Part shown: positions 42,379-50,863 of the stretch, one piece after another
Position numbering within the stretch: position 1 is the first letter of the stretch
How the letters are laid out: every line of letters starts with the position of its first letter
From: Sporosarcina highlanderae
GTDB lineage: Bacteria > Bacillota > Bacilli > Bacillales_A > Planococcaceae
NCBI RefSeq assembly: GCF_030433715.1
Contig: NZ_JAROCC010000009.1
Span: forward strand, 86,675-150,674
Reading direction: 5' to 3'
Length of the DNA: 64,000 nt
Program-made: the position numbers and the translations under genes
Notes under the pieces: generated by a model
Told to the model about the DNA's origin: nothing
Databases searched by the model: none
What the model saw: the letters and a program-made list of their open reading frames with translations, nothing else

Positions 42379-43365
42379 ATGATATATGTTTGTGATAGGC
42401 TTCAGATCGACTTTCCAATTATTCAGGGAGGGATGGGGAATATCAGTAATGCGCAGCTGACTGCGGCTGTTTCGAACGCAGGTGGCCTTGGTACAATCGG
42501 ATGCGGTACGTTGCATCCGGATGAAGTTGAAAAAATGATATTGGAAACAAAACGACTGACGAATAAGAATTTCGCTATTAATATCGCAATCAGTGTTTCT
42601 CCTTATGTAAAAGAGTTGATCGGTCTTGTTCTCAAACATAAGATTCCTATTGTTTCCCTATCAGCGGGAAATCCAACACCGTATATCCCAATACTGCAAG
42701 AAAATGGTGTAACAGTCATTGCGCTTGTTGCTTCAGTGCAACATGCGTGTAAAGCGGAGGCGGCGGGAGCGGATATTCTTGTGGCGGAGGGGTTCGAGGC
42801 TGCTGGCATCAACTCCAATCTGGAACTGACGACCTTCACATTAATACCGCAGATCGTGAAGAACGTTACTATACCGGTCATTGCTGCAGGTGGAATAGGG
42901 GACGGTAAAGGGTTGGCAGCTGCACTTATGTTAGGTGCCAGCGGTGTTCAAATCGGTACCCGCCTAATAGCGACAAAGGAGGCCCCTTTCCATGACCGTT
43001 ATAAACAGAACCTTGTCGATGCAAGTGACACGGAAACCATACTGATTGGGCGTAGCATTGGGCGGTTAAGACGAATCTTGAAGACACCGTATGCCATGAA
43101 ACTTAAAGACTTGGAAGTATCGGGGATGTCACTGGAGAGATATAGTGAAATGACATCTGAACAAAAGCATATCAAAGGTGCAATTGAAGGCGATATGGAA
43201 AATGGATTCATCAATAGTGGACAAATAGCGGGCTTAATCGAAAACATCCCGACAGTGAAAGAGTTATTCGATTGCATGATGGAAGAGGCGGAAAATCAGA
43301 TGAATCGAACGATGCAGGAATTCAAAAAGGCAACCTTTCAAAATACTTCTAATAAAGACCTATAG
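42379..43365 (+). CDS. Nitronate monooxygenase/2-nitropropane dioxygenase family flavoprotein
   Basis: 328-residue FMN-binding TIM barrel of the NMO/FabK family: FPIIQGGMGNISNAQLTAAV, SAGNPTPYI, and IPVIAAGGIGDGKGLAAALM with LGASGVQIGTRLIATKEA. Members oxidise nitronates or act as enoyl reductases. The catalytic His is not evident in the usual spot, so the substrate is open. It stands 86 nt before the second catabolic run and may be an accessory oxidoreductase of it. Confidence 0.87.
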   Translation: MIYVCDRLQIDFPIIQGGMGNISNAQLTAAVSNAGGLGTIGCGTLHPDEVEKMILETKRLTNKNFAINIAISVSPYVKELIGLVLKHKIPIVSLSAGNPTPYIPILQENGVTVIALVASVQHACKAEAAGADILVAEGFEAAGINSNLELTTFTLIPQIVKNVTIPVIAAGGIGDGKGLAAALMLGASGVQIGTRLIATKEAPFHDRYKQNLVDASDTETILIGRSIGRLRRILKTPYAMKLKDLEVSGMSLERYSEMTSEQKHIKGAIEGDMENGFINSGQIAGLIENIPTVKELFDCMMEEAENQMNRTMQEFKKATFQNTSNKDL

Positions 43366-43401
43366 ACATATATTTAATATGATAAGTGTCAAATGAAAAT
43401 T

Positions 43402-43430
43402 TTGTAAGCGCTTGCAATCTTACCTAACAT
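43402..43430 (+). promoter_or_regulatory. Promoter with CcpA cre box in front of the aromatic amino acid operon
   Basis: TGTAAGCGCTTGCA (43403-43416) fits the catabolite-responsive element consensus TGWAANCGNTNWCA and is nearly palindromic. It overlaps a possible promoter TTGTAA (43402-43407), 17 nt, TAACAT (43425-43430). Glucose repression of the whole downstream run is inferred. Confidence 0.75.
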
Positions 43431-43451
43431 TATAAATTAAGTAGGGGATAA

Positions 43452-43850
43452 ATGATGAGGTTAGGGATGGACGTAGGAAGAGAGGAAACGATTGAAATAA
43501 CTGTGACAGCGGATATGTTTGCTTCATTTGAAGGGCAAGTTGTTCATCCTGTCTATTCAACAGTGGCCATGACATACCATATGGAGTGGGTATCGAGGAA
43601 AATCATCCTTCCTTTTTTGGAAGACGATGAGGAGGGGATGGGCGCGTCAGTCCAGTTGAAACATCTCGCAGCCTCACCTCTTGGTACTACTGTTACTTTG
43701 ACGGCGAAGCTAATTGAATATCGGGCTAATAAGGTAGTGACAAAAGTTACAGCTTCCAATCATCTTGGATTAATCGGAAAAGGTGAAGTGGTGCAAGTCA
43801 TATTGCCTAAAGAAAAAATTATGGAGAAGTTAAAAGAGGCTTCTATCTGA
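43452..43850 (+). CDS. FlK-like hotdog acyl-CoA thioesterase
   Basis: 132 residues. Resembles fluoroacetyl-CoA thioesterase FlK: the Thr-x(7)-Glu catalytic pattern in YSTVAMTYHMEWVSR and the histidine in LKHLAASPLGTTVTLTAKL. It lacks the PaaI signature (HGG...AD). First gene of the long catabolic run, 53 nt before phenylalanine dehydrogenase. I propose hydrolysis of an arylacetyl-CoA such as 4-hydroxyphenylacetyl-CoA; this is inference. A protective role against toxic CoA esters is the alternative. Confidence 0.8.
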   Translation: MMRLGMDVGREETIEITVTADMFASFEGQVVHPVYSTVAMTYHMEWVSRKIILPFLEDDEEGMGASVQLKHLAASPLGTTVTLTAKLIEYRANKVVTKVTASNHLGLIGKGEVVQVILPKEKIMEKLKEASI

Positions 43851-43903
43851 AAATGTTTGTCTGAAAATAGTAGTCTGTCCGTACAATCCTAGGGGGGAAT
43901 CAC

Positions 43904-45052
43904 ATGATGCTAGCTGAAAAAACTTCAATAACAAAGGAATTTGAACTTTTTGATCGAATGAGTGAGCATGAACAGGTCGTTTTCTGTAACGACCCTTCCA
44001 CAGGTTTGCGTGCAATTATCGCAATTCATAATACGACGCTCGGCCCAGCTATAGGCGGTTGCCGCATGCAACCTTATGCAAGTGTGGAAGAAGCATTAGA
44101 AGATGTTCTTCGTCTTTCAAAAGGAATGACCTATAAATGCGCGGCTGCCGATGTTGATTTTGGAGGTGGGAAAGCAGTTATCATCGGCGATCCCAAAACA
44201 GATAAGTCACCTGAATTATTCCGGGCGTTCGGTCAATTTGTAAACTCATTGGGCGGCCGCTTCTATACGGGAACGGATATGGGAACTACGATGGATGATT
44301 TCATTCATGCGATGAAAGAGACCAACTTCATCAATGGTCTCCCTGAAGCGTACGGAGGTGGTGGCGATTCATCGATCCCGACTGCTGAAGGCGTTTTATA
44401 CGGCATAAAAGCGACCAATCAATTTGCTTTTGGACATGACGATTTAAGCCGGCAAATCTATTCGATTCAAGGGCTTGGGAAAGTTGGTTTCAAAGTCGCA
44501 ACTAAATTGCTTGAAGCAGGCGCCCGCATTTACGTGACAGATATTAACGAAGAAAGCTTGCGTGCAATTGAAGAAGTTGCAGGAAGAACGACAGGTAGCG
44601 TACAAATTGTTGCAAGTGAGGACATCTATTCGCAAGAAGCGGATCTATTCATACCGTGTGCATTTGGCGGGATTATCAATGATGCTACAATTCCCCAATT
44701 TAAAGTGAAAGCGATTGTAGGTTCCGCGAACAATCAGTTATTGGATGACAGGCATGGTAAACAATTGCGTGATAGAGGGATTTTATATGCACCAGATTAT
44801 ATCGTCAATTCAGGTGGGCTGATCCAAGTGGCCGATGAATTGTATGGCATTAATCATGAACGGGTGCTTGCCAAAACTAAACATATATACGACGCAATTT
44901 TGGAAGTATATAAGGAAGCTGAGTACAGCGGAAAAACAACAGAGGAATCGGCAAATGCGATGTGCGAAAGAAGAATAGCGGAACGGGGAAAACGGAATAA
45001 CTTTTACTCAGCGCCAATGAAACCGAAGTGGGCGATTCGCAATCTATCATGA
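43904..45052 (+). CDS. pdh: Phenylalanine dehydrogenase
   Basis: 382 residues; NAD-dependent oxidative deamination of L-phenylalanine (and tyrosine) to the arylpyruvate. Catalytic lysines are in [10 protein letters not shown] (K78) and DFGGGKAVI (K90). Diagnostic against leucine dehydrogenase: [14 protein letters not shown] and [11 protein letters not shown], as in Lysinibacillus/Bacillus badius-type PheDH, where LeuDH has ITAEDVGTTVEDM-like sequence. GSANNQL and Rossmann motif [10 protein letters not shown] present. Ribosome site AGGGGGGAA. Its end abuts E1 alpha. Confidence 0.92.
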   Translation: MMLAEKTSITKEFELFDRMSEHEQVVFCNDPSTGLRAIIAIHNTTLGPAIGGCRMQPYASVEEALEDVLRLSKGMTYKCAAADVDFGGGKAVIIGDPKTDKSPELFRAFGQFVNSLGGRFYTGTDMGTTMDDFIHAMKETNFINGLPEAYGGGGDSSIPTAEGVLYGIKATNQFAFGHDDLSRQIYSIQGLGKVGFKVATKLLEAGARIYVTDINEESLRAIEEVAGRTTGSVQIVASEDIYSQEADLFIPCAFGGIINDATIPQFKVKAIVGSANNQLLDDRHGKQLRDRGILYAPDYIVNSGGLIQVADELYGINHERVLAKTKHIYDAILEVYKEAEYSGKTTEESANAMCERRIAERGKRNNFYSAPMKPKWAIRNLS

Positions 45053-45066
45053 GTGGAGGCGTATTT

Positions 45067-46122
45067 GTGGAACATAACTATCCTATTAAAAGAATAATAG
45101 ATGATAAAGGATTTTTCGTGGATGCGGATTATGAAGAGCAGATCGACGAGCAGTTGGTTAAAGAGTTGTATTACCATATGCTACGAATTCGGACATTTGA
45201 TAGGAAAGCGATTAACTTACAACGACAAGGACGCCTGGGAACCTATGCGCCATTTGAAGGGCAGGAAGCTGCACAAGTCGGCAGCGCACTTGCATTGAAT
45301 GACAATGACTGGGTTTTCCCGACCTATCGTGATCATGGTGCAACGCTTACGTTTGGAAAAAGTATGGCCACTACGTTTTTGTACTGGAATGGGCGGGCGG
45401 AAGGTTGTATAGCTCCGGCAGACAGACAAATCTTCCCGCCAGCAGTCCCGATTGCGACCCAAATCCCACATGCGGCCGGCGCTGCTTGGGCTGAAAAGAA
45501 AAGAGGTACAAAAAATGCGGCAATTGCCTATTTCGGGGACGGAGCCACATCCGAAGGTGACTTTCACGAGGGATTGAATTTTGCAAGTGTATTCAAAGTG
45601 CCTGTTGTCTTTTTTAACCAAAATAATGGATATGCAATTTCTGTTCCGATTGAAAAACAAATGAACTCAAAGACCATCGCACAAAAATCGGTTGCCTATG
45701 GCATGCCGGGAATCCGCATAGATGGAAATGATTGTTTTGCAGTTTATTTTGAAACGAAAAAGGCGTTTGACAATGCAAGAAGCGGTAACGGTCCGACATT
45801 GATAGAAGCAGTTACATGGCGAAAAGGGGCTCATACGACTGCAGATGATCCATCTAAGTACCGTACGGAAGAACGAGCGAAGGATTTCGTTGACCCACTT
45901 CTACGTTTAGAGTTCTTTATGAAGAATTATGGCTACTATGATGACGCTTGGATTCAAGCTATTAATGAAAAAACGACTCGGGAAGTCGAAGCAGCAGTCG
46001 AAGAAATGGAGAAGTTTCCCCCACCGAATGTTGAAGATGTTTTTGACCATGTATACGCTGAAATGCCAGCTCAATTAGCCAAGCAAAAAGAAGCGTATCT
46101 AGCACATTTAGGGAGGAAATGA
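45067..46122 (+). CDS. 2-oxoacid dehydrogenase complex, E1 alpha subunit
   Basis: 351 residues; thiamine-diphosphate-dependent decarboxylase subunit. ThDP motif GDGATSEGDFHEGLNFASVF ending in NNG, and YRDHGATLTFGK. Overall it follows the Firmicutes pyruvate-dehydrogenase PdhA pattern more than BfmBAA. Start either ATG 45049 (overlapping the PheDH stop) or GTG 45067; the GTG has GGAGG 7 nt upstream and is preferred. Linked to PheDH, its likely substrate is phenylpyruvate/4-hydroxyphenylpyruvate (inference); branched-chain 2-oxoacids are the alternative. Confidence 0.9.
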   Translation: MEHNYPIKRIIDDKGFFVDADYEEQIDEQLVKELYYHMLRIRTFDRKAINLQRQGRLGTYAPFEGQEAAQVGSALALNDNDWVFPTYRDHGATLTFGKSMATTFLYWNGRAEGCIAPADRQIFPPAVPIATQIPHAAGAAWAEKKRGTKNAAIAYFGDGATSEGDFHEGLNFASVFKVPVVFFNQNNGYAISVPIEKQMNSKTIAQKSVAYGMPGIRIDGNDCFAVYFETKKAFDNARSGNGPTLIEAVTWRKGAHTTADDPSKYRTEERAKDFVDPLLRLEFFMKNYGYYDDAWIQAINEKTTREVEAAVEEMEKFPPPNVEDVFDHVYAEMPAQLAKQKEAYLAHLGRK

Positions 46123-47142
46123 ATGATGACACAAGTGAAAGAGTCGCATCAAAAAAGTGAGACGGCTAAACAGATGACGTTAATTCAAGCAATCAATGAC
46201 GCCATGCGTTTGATGCTTGAAGAAGATGATCGTACTGTCATTTTAGGTGAAGATATCGGTAAAAATGGCGGAGTGTTCCGCGCAACAGATGGGCTCCAGG
46301 AAGTGTTCGGTGAAGAGCGGGTAGTTGACACGCCGTTGTCGGAAGCCGGAATTATTGGGACATCAGTCGGTCTTGCTGTTAACGGTTTTAGACCGGTAGC
46401 AGAAATCCAATTCCTTGGCTTCATCTATCCCGCGTACGAACAGATCATGACTCATGTCTCAAGGATCCGGATGCGATCGATGTCCCGCTTTACAGTGCCC
46501 ATGGTCATTCGGGCTCCGTACGGTGCTGGCATTCGGGCGCCGGAGATTCATTCTGATAGTACTGAAACCCTATTCACGCATATGCCAGGCATCAAAGTGG
46601 TCTGCCCATCGAGTCCATACGACGCAAAGGGGTTATTGATTGCAGCGATGGAAGACCCTGATCCAGTGCTTGTCCTCGAACCGATGAAAAACTATCGTTC
46701 GAAACGGGAAGAAGTGCCTGTTGGGAAATATACTGTGGAAATTGGTAAAGGGAAGCTTGTTCGTGAAGGTGCGGATGTAACACTCATAGCTTGGGGAGCT
46801 ATGGTTTCAATTGCTGAAAAGGCGGCAGAGCAGGCCGAGAAAAAAGGGATAAGTTGTGAAATTATTGATCTACGAACCTTGTATCCAATTGATAGCGAGA
46901 TGATCGCTGAGTCTGTAAAGAAGACGACAAGAGCAGTCATCATTCATGAGGCACATCATACAGGAGGGCTTGGCAACGATATTATTTCGATAATAAACGA
47001 CACAGCTTTCCTTTATCTTCGCGCTCCAATTGAACGAATTACAGGATTTGACGTCCCGGTTCCATTCTTTTCATTAGAAGAACATTATCTTCCCACACCA
47101 GAACGTGTCGTGGAAGGAATCGAGAAAGTGCTTCATTTTTAA
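46123..47142 (+). CDS. 2-oxoacid dehydrogenase complex, E1 beta subunit
   Basis: 339 residues; partner of E1 alpha. Typical pieces are LGEDIGKNGGVFRATDGLQE, VVDTPLSEAGIIGTSVGLA, FLGFIYPAYEQIMTHVSRIR and APYGAGIRAPEIHSDSTE. The start codon directly follows the E1 alpha stop, with GGGAGG inside that gene. Forms the alpha2beta2 decarboxylase. Confidence 0.92.
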   Translation: MMTQVKESHQKSETAKQMTLIQAINDAMRLMLEEDDRTVILGEDIGKNGGVFRATDGLQEVFGEERVVDTPLSEAGIIGTSVGLAVNGFRPVAEIQFLGFIYPAYEQIMTHVSRIRMRSMSRFTVPMVIRAPYGAGIRAPEIHSDSTETLFTHMPGIKVVCPSSPYDAKGLLIAAMEDPDPVLVLEPMKNYRSKREEVPVGKYTVEIGKGKLVREGADVTLIAWGAMVSIAEKAAEQAEKKGISCEIIDLRTLYPIDSEMIAESVKKTTRAVIIHEAHHTGGLGNDIISIINDTAFLYLRAPIERITGFDVPVPFFSLEEHYLPTPERVVEGIEKVLHF

Positions 47143-47154
47143 GGGGGAAGTGGA

Positions 47155-48378
47155 ATGCTTGAAGTAAAGTTGCATGATATCGGGGAAGGCATGACAGAAG
47201 GGGAAGTGATCCATTATTTAGTCAAGGTTGGCGATACGGTTACGACGGACCAGCCGCTTGTGGAAGTGCAAACAGACAAAATGGTCGCTGAACTTACTTC
47301 ACCATGCGCGGGTATCGTGAAAGAGATTCGTGTCGAAGTTGGTGAAACAGTAAAGGTCGGAACAAGCTTGCTTTCTATTGAATCGAATGAAGTTTTGGCA
47401 AGAGGACAAAAATCGCAAACCGAAACAAAACAATCTATTGAGGAAAATGCAACTCCTACAATAAAAGTTAGCGAAAAATCATCAGCTTCCATTCCTTTTC
47501 ATCGCGTGCTTGCGGCACCGTATACACGAAAAATTGCACGTGATAACAATATTAATCTTGAAGATGTCCGGGCCACTGATCCTTCAGGAAGGATAACTGA
47601 AGAAGATGTTTTTCGATTCCTTGAGGGGAAAAAACTCACAATCGAATCGATTGCCGATAAGAAGCCGGAATTGACGGCTCAAGCGATTCCTGATGAAATC
47701 CCTTTTAGGGGGATCCGGAAGACAATTGCAGAAAAGATGACGAAATCGCTCTTTACAATACCTCATGTCACTCATTTTGACGAAGTGAATATGACGAATT
47801 TAGTTAAAATGAGAGAGCAATTGAAAACAGCGGGTGAATCGGTCAGTGTCCCAGCATTCCTGATCAAGGCGCTTGTCATTTCTTTGAAGGATTTCCCGAT
47901 ATTTAATGCTGAACTCGATGAAGAAAATGACCGGATACTCCTCAAGAAAAACTATCATATCGGAATTGCAACAAATACAGACAAAGGGCTACTTGTTCCT
48001 GTTGTCCATGATGCCGATAAAAAATCGATCAAAGAGATTAATGAAGACGTCAAAGCATTAACAGCAAAAGCGATTGCTGGTAAGCTACAACCGTTTGAAA
48101 TGCAGAATAGCACGTTTACTGTGAGTAATGTCGGGCCTCTTGGCAGTACGGGTGCAACACCGATTATCAATTACCCGGAAACGGCACTTATTGCTTTCCA
48201 CAAAACAAAAAAACAGCCAATCGTCAATGAGCATGATGAAATCGTAATCGGTCATCTCATGACACTTTCTTTTGTCTTTGACCACCGTGTTGCTGATGGC
48301 GCAACAGCTGTTGCATTTACAAATCGCTTTGCAAGCCTAATTGAACAGCCTCACAAGCTGATGATGGAGATGGTTTAA
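47155..48378 (+). CDS. 2-oxoacid dehydrogenase complex, E2 dihydrolipoyl acyltransferase
   Basis: 407 residues: one N-terminal lipoyl domain (1-80, lipoylated Lys in VQTDKMVAEL), a linker, peripheral subunit-binding domain (about 120-160, APYTRKIARDNNINLEDVRA), and catalytic acyltransferase core (about 185-407) ending with active-site HRVADGATAVAF. It transfers the acyl group to CoA, so with phenylpyruvate it would make phenylacetyl-CoA. Stop overlaps the E3 start (TAATG). Confidence 0.92.
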   Translation: MLEVKLHDIGEGMTEGEVIHYLVKVGDTVTTDQPLVEVQTDKMVAELTSPCAGIVKEIRVEVGETVKVGTSLLSIESNEVLARGQKSQTETKQSIEENATPTIKVSEKSSASIPFHRVLAAPYTRKIARDNNINLEDVRATDPSGRITEEDVFRFLEGKKLTIESIADKKPELTAQAIPDEIPFRGIRKTIAEKMTKSLFTIPHVTHFDEVNMTNLVKMREQLKTAGESVSVPAFLIKALVISLKDFPIFNAELDEENDRILLKKNYHIGIATNTDKGLLVPVVHDADKKSIKEINEDVKALTAKAIAGKLQPFEMQNSTFTVSNVGPLGSTGATPIINYPETALIAFHKTKKQPIVNEHDEIVIGHLMTLSFVFDHRVADGATAVAFTNRFASLIEQPHKLMMEMV

Positions 48379-49823
48379 TGGTTGTCGGCGAAATCAGTCA
48401 GGAAAGAAATCTGCTAATCATCGGAGGGGGGCCTGGTGGTTATTCTGCTGCGATCCGTGGCGCACAATTAGGCCTCTCAATCACATTGATCGAACAGGCT
48501 GACATTGGCGGTGTCTGTTTGAATGAAGGATGTATCCCTTCAAAGATCGTTACACATGCCGCAGCTAAACGCACAGAAATTACCCATTTGCAGGAACTCG
48601 GAATTGGAATCCCGGAAAACCAATTTGATTTCAAGAAGTTGCTTTCATATAAAGATAGAGTCATCAATCAGCTCAGGTCTGGTGTAGAAAGTCTTTGTAA
48701 GGAAAATAAAATTGAAATGATCCGCGGGAAAGTGACATTCCTTGCTACAGACAAAATCGGTGTGGAAAATGGGCATCAATTCGATATCTACGAATTTCAG
48801 CAAGTCATTATCGCGACTGGAAGTACCGCGGTTATGCCACCATTTTTGATAGAAAAAGGGGAAAGAATTCTCTTGCCGCATGAACTATTTGCAATCGAGG
48901 AAGTACCTGACCACCTCATTGTAAGAGGTAGTGATTATATTGCACTCGAAGCGGCTTCAAGTTTTGCAGCATTAGGCGCAAAAGTTAGTGTTGTAATTGA
49001 AAACAAAGCAGATTTTCCTTTTGATGAATCCGTCAATAAAGAATTAAGTCGGCTATTTAAAAAACGGAAAATCAAAGTGCATAAAGAGCTTCAATTCATC
49101 TCAACAAATGAGACAAAAGACGGGATCACAATGACTTTTCTAACGGATAAAAACGTGGAGGAGACGATATGCGGGTCACATCTATTCGTTTCAGGAACGA
49201 GAATCCCCAATTTGGAACCTTTAGGTATAAGTCGTTTCGGAATTGACCTAACAGATGAGGGTTTTATAAAGGTAGATGGAAACATGCAAACGTCGCTGCC
49301 GGCTATCTATGCAATTGGCGACGTGACGGAAGGTCCAATGCTTGCAATAAAAGCGATCAAACAAGGGAAAGCAGCTGTAGCCTCGATTGCAGGACAACAA
49401 ACGGAAGTCGACCTGACGTTTATGCCAGTCGTTGCGCATACAATTCCTCCAGCAGTTTCCGTGGGGTTGACGGAGCAAAGTGCACGCGAATATGGATTGG
49501 TAGTTCGCGCAAGTCAATTTGCACTTGGCAGTAATGGGTATGCAACACTTTCGGGGAAAAAGGATGGATTCATTAAAGTGATTTCAGATGCTACTACTGA
49601 AATCATACAAGGTATCCATATGATTGGTGAAGGGGCAATTGAGCTATCAGGTTCCTTTGTGCAATTGCTTGAAATGGCCGCGAGAGAAGAAGACTTAAAA
49701 TTCCCGCTTTATGCACATCCGGGCATCAGTGAAGGTTTTCTTGAAGCGGTTGAGGGAATGGTCGGACAGGCGATACATGCTGCACCGGTTAAAGAGAAGC
49801 GGCAGTCAATCATTTTCAAATAA
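48378..49823 (+). CDS. 2-oxoacid dehydrogenase complex, E3 dihydrolipoyl dehydrogenase (divergent NAD motif)
   Basis: 481-residue flavoprotein. FAD motif IIGGGPGGYSAAIRGAQLGL and redox cysteines GGVCLNEGCIPSK are normal, as is the C-terminal His-Glu pair in YAHPGISEGFLEA. The NAD-binding glycine motif is not: the expected GGGYIG reads RGSDYIALE, losing two conserved glycines. The acidic residue after the second strand (VSVVIENKAD) is kept. Possibly altered cofactor affinity. Coupled to E2; last subunit of the complex. Confidence 0.88.
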   Translation: MVVGEISQERNLLIIGGGPGGYSAAIRGAQLGLSITLIEQADIGGVCLNEGCIPSKIVTHAAAKRTEITHLQELGIGIPENQFDFKKLLSYKDRVINQLRSGVESLCKENKIEMIRGKVTFLATDKIGVENGHQFDIYEFQQVIIATGSTAVMPPFLIEKGERILLPHELFAIEEVPDHLIVRGSDYIALEAASSFAALGAKVSVVIENKADFPFDESVNKELSRLFKKRKIKVHKELQFISTNETKDGITMTFLTDKNVEETICGSHLFVSGTRIPNLEPLGISRFGIDLTDEGFIKVDGNMQTSLPAIYAIGDVTEGPMLAIKAIKQGKAAVASIAGQQTEVDLTFMPVVAHTIPPAVSVGLTEQSAREYGLVVRASQFALGSNGYATLSGKKDGFIKVISDATTEIIQGIHMIGEGAIELSGSFVQLLEMAAREEDLKFPLYAHPGISEGFLEAVEGMVGQAIHAAPVKEKRQSIIFK

Positions 49824-49859
49824 ACACCAAATAAAACAACCTGTAAAGGGGGAAGAAAG

Positions 49860-50846
49860 ATGAAGAATAAGTGGAGAAAAATGTTGGCAGTTATTTTCAG
49901 TTCAGCTCTAATACTATCAGCGTGCGGTACGGGGGAAAGTGGAGGTAAGAATTCGGGAGCATCCTCTAAGACATACAAAATAGGTGTCACTCAGATCGTA
50001 GAACATCCATCACTCAATGCTGCATACGATGGTTTCAAAAAAGCTCTGGAAGATGAGGGGATTAACGCGGAATATGACGTGCAAATTGCTCAAGGCGATC
50101 CAAGTCTAAACACAACAATCGCTACGAATCTTGTCAGCGCTAACGTTGACTTGATATTTGCAAACTCTACTCCAAGTGCTCAAGCGGCTGCAAGTGCGAC
50201 AACAGATATTCCAATTGTATTCACTTCGGTAACCGATGCAGTTGGGGCAGAACTTGTTGATTCAATGGAAGAACCCGGAGGCAACGTAACAGGTACGATC
50301 GATGCCCACCCCGATGCGATTTCAGAAACGATGAAATTCATCAAAGAGGAATTGGGAGCAAAAAAGGTTGGAATGGTGTTTAACTCTGGGGAACAAAACT
50401 CACGAGCTCAAGTGGACTCAGTGAAGGAAATGCTGAAAGATATGGATATGACAGTTGTTGAAGCGTCTGTTGCGACTTCAGCGGATGTAAAAGCAGCGGC
50501 TGAATCATTGATCGGGAAAGTGGATGCTTTCTATATCATTACAGACAACACAGTCGTTAGTGCATTAGAGTCCGTAATTTCGGTCGCTAATGATAATAAA
50601 ATTCCAATGATGGTCGGTGAATTTGACTCAGTAAAGCGAGGCGGTTTAGCGGCATACGGATTTGAATACTTTGACATCGGATACGAAGCAGGGCAAATGG
50701 CTGCCAAAATCTTAAAAGGTGAAAGTAAACCTGCCGACTTGCCAGTTCAGATTCCACAAAAGTTGAAATTGATCATGAATAAAGAAACGGCAACTTTGCT
50801 TGGGCTTGACATTAAAGACGAATGGAAAGCTGAATTCAGTGAATAA
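49860..50846 (+). CDS. ABC transporter substrate-binding lipoprotein (TrpX-type)
   Basis: 328 residues; lipoprotein signal with lipobox LSAC (Cys21), then a type I binding fold of the ABC_sub_bind family (KIGVTQIVEHPSLNAAYDGF, FANSTPSAQAAASATTDIPI, YIITDNTVVSALESVISVAN). This family includes predicted tryptophan/aromatic binding proteins (TrpX). With the two genes behind it forms a complete importer inside an aromatic amino acid operon, so Phe/Tyr or an arylacetate is the likely ligand (inference). Confidence 0.87.
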   Translation: MKNKWRKMLAVIFSSALILSACGTGESGGKNSGASSKTYKIGVTQIVEHPSLNAAYDGFKKALEDEGINAEYDVQIAQGDPSLNTTIATNLVSANVDLIFANSTPSAQAAASATTDIPIVFTSVTDAVGAELVDSMEEPGGNVTGTIDAHPDAISETMKFIKEELGAKKVGMVFNSGEQNSRAQVDSVKEMLKDMDMTVVEASVATSADVKAAAESLIGKVDAFYIITDNTVVSALESVISVANDNKIPMMVGEFDSVKRGGLAAYGFEYFDIGYEAGQMAAKILKGESKPADLPVQIPQKLKLIMNKETATLLGLDIKDEWKAEFSE

Positions 50847-50863
50847 ATAGGGGGTGATTCTAC

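Noticed and set aside
43452..43850. PaaI thioesterase
   Set aside because: The HGG and aspartate signature of PaaI hotdog enzymes is absent; the Thr/Glu/His pattern fits FlK instead.
43904..49823. Branched-chain amino acid catabolism (bkd/leucine dehydrogenase) as the primary reading of this block
   Set aside because: The dehydrogenase carries PheDH-specific segments ([11 protein letters not shown]), E1 alpha is of PdhA type, and no ptb, buk or acyl-CoA dehydrogenase genes are present. Kept only as an alternative.
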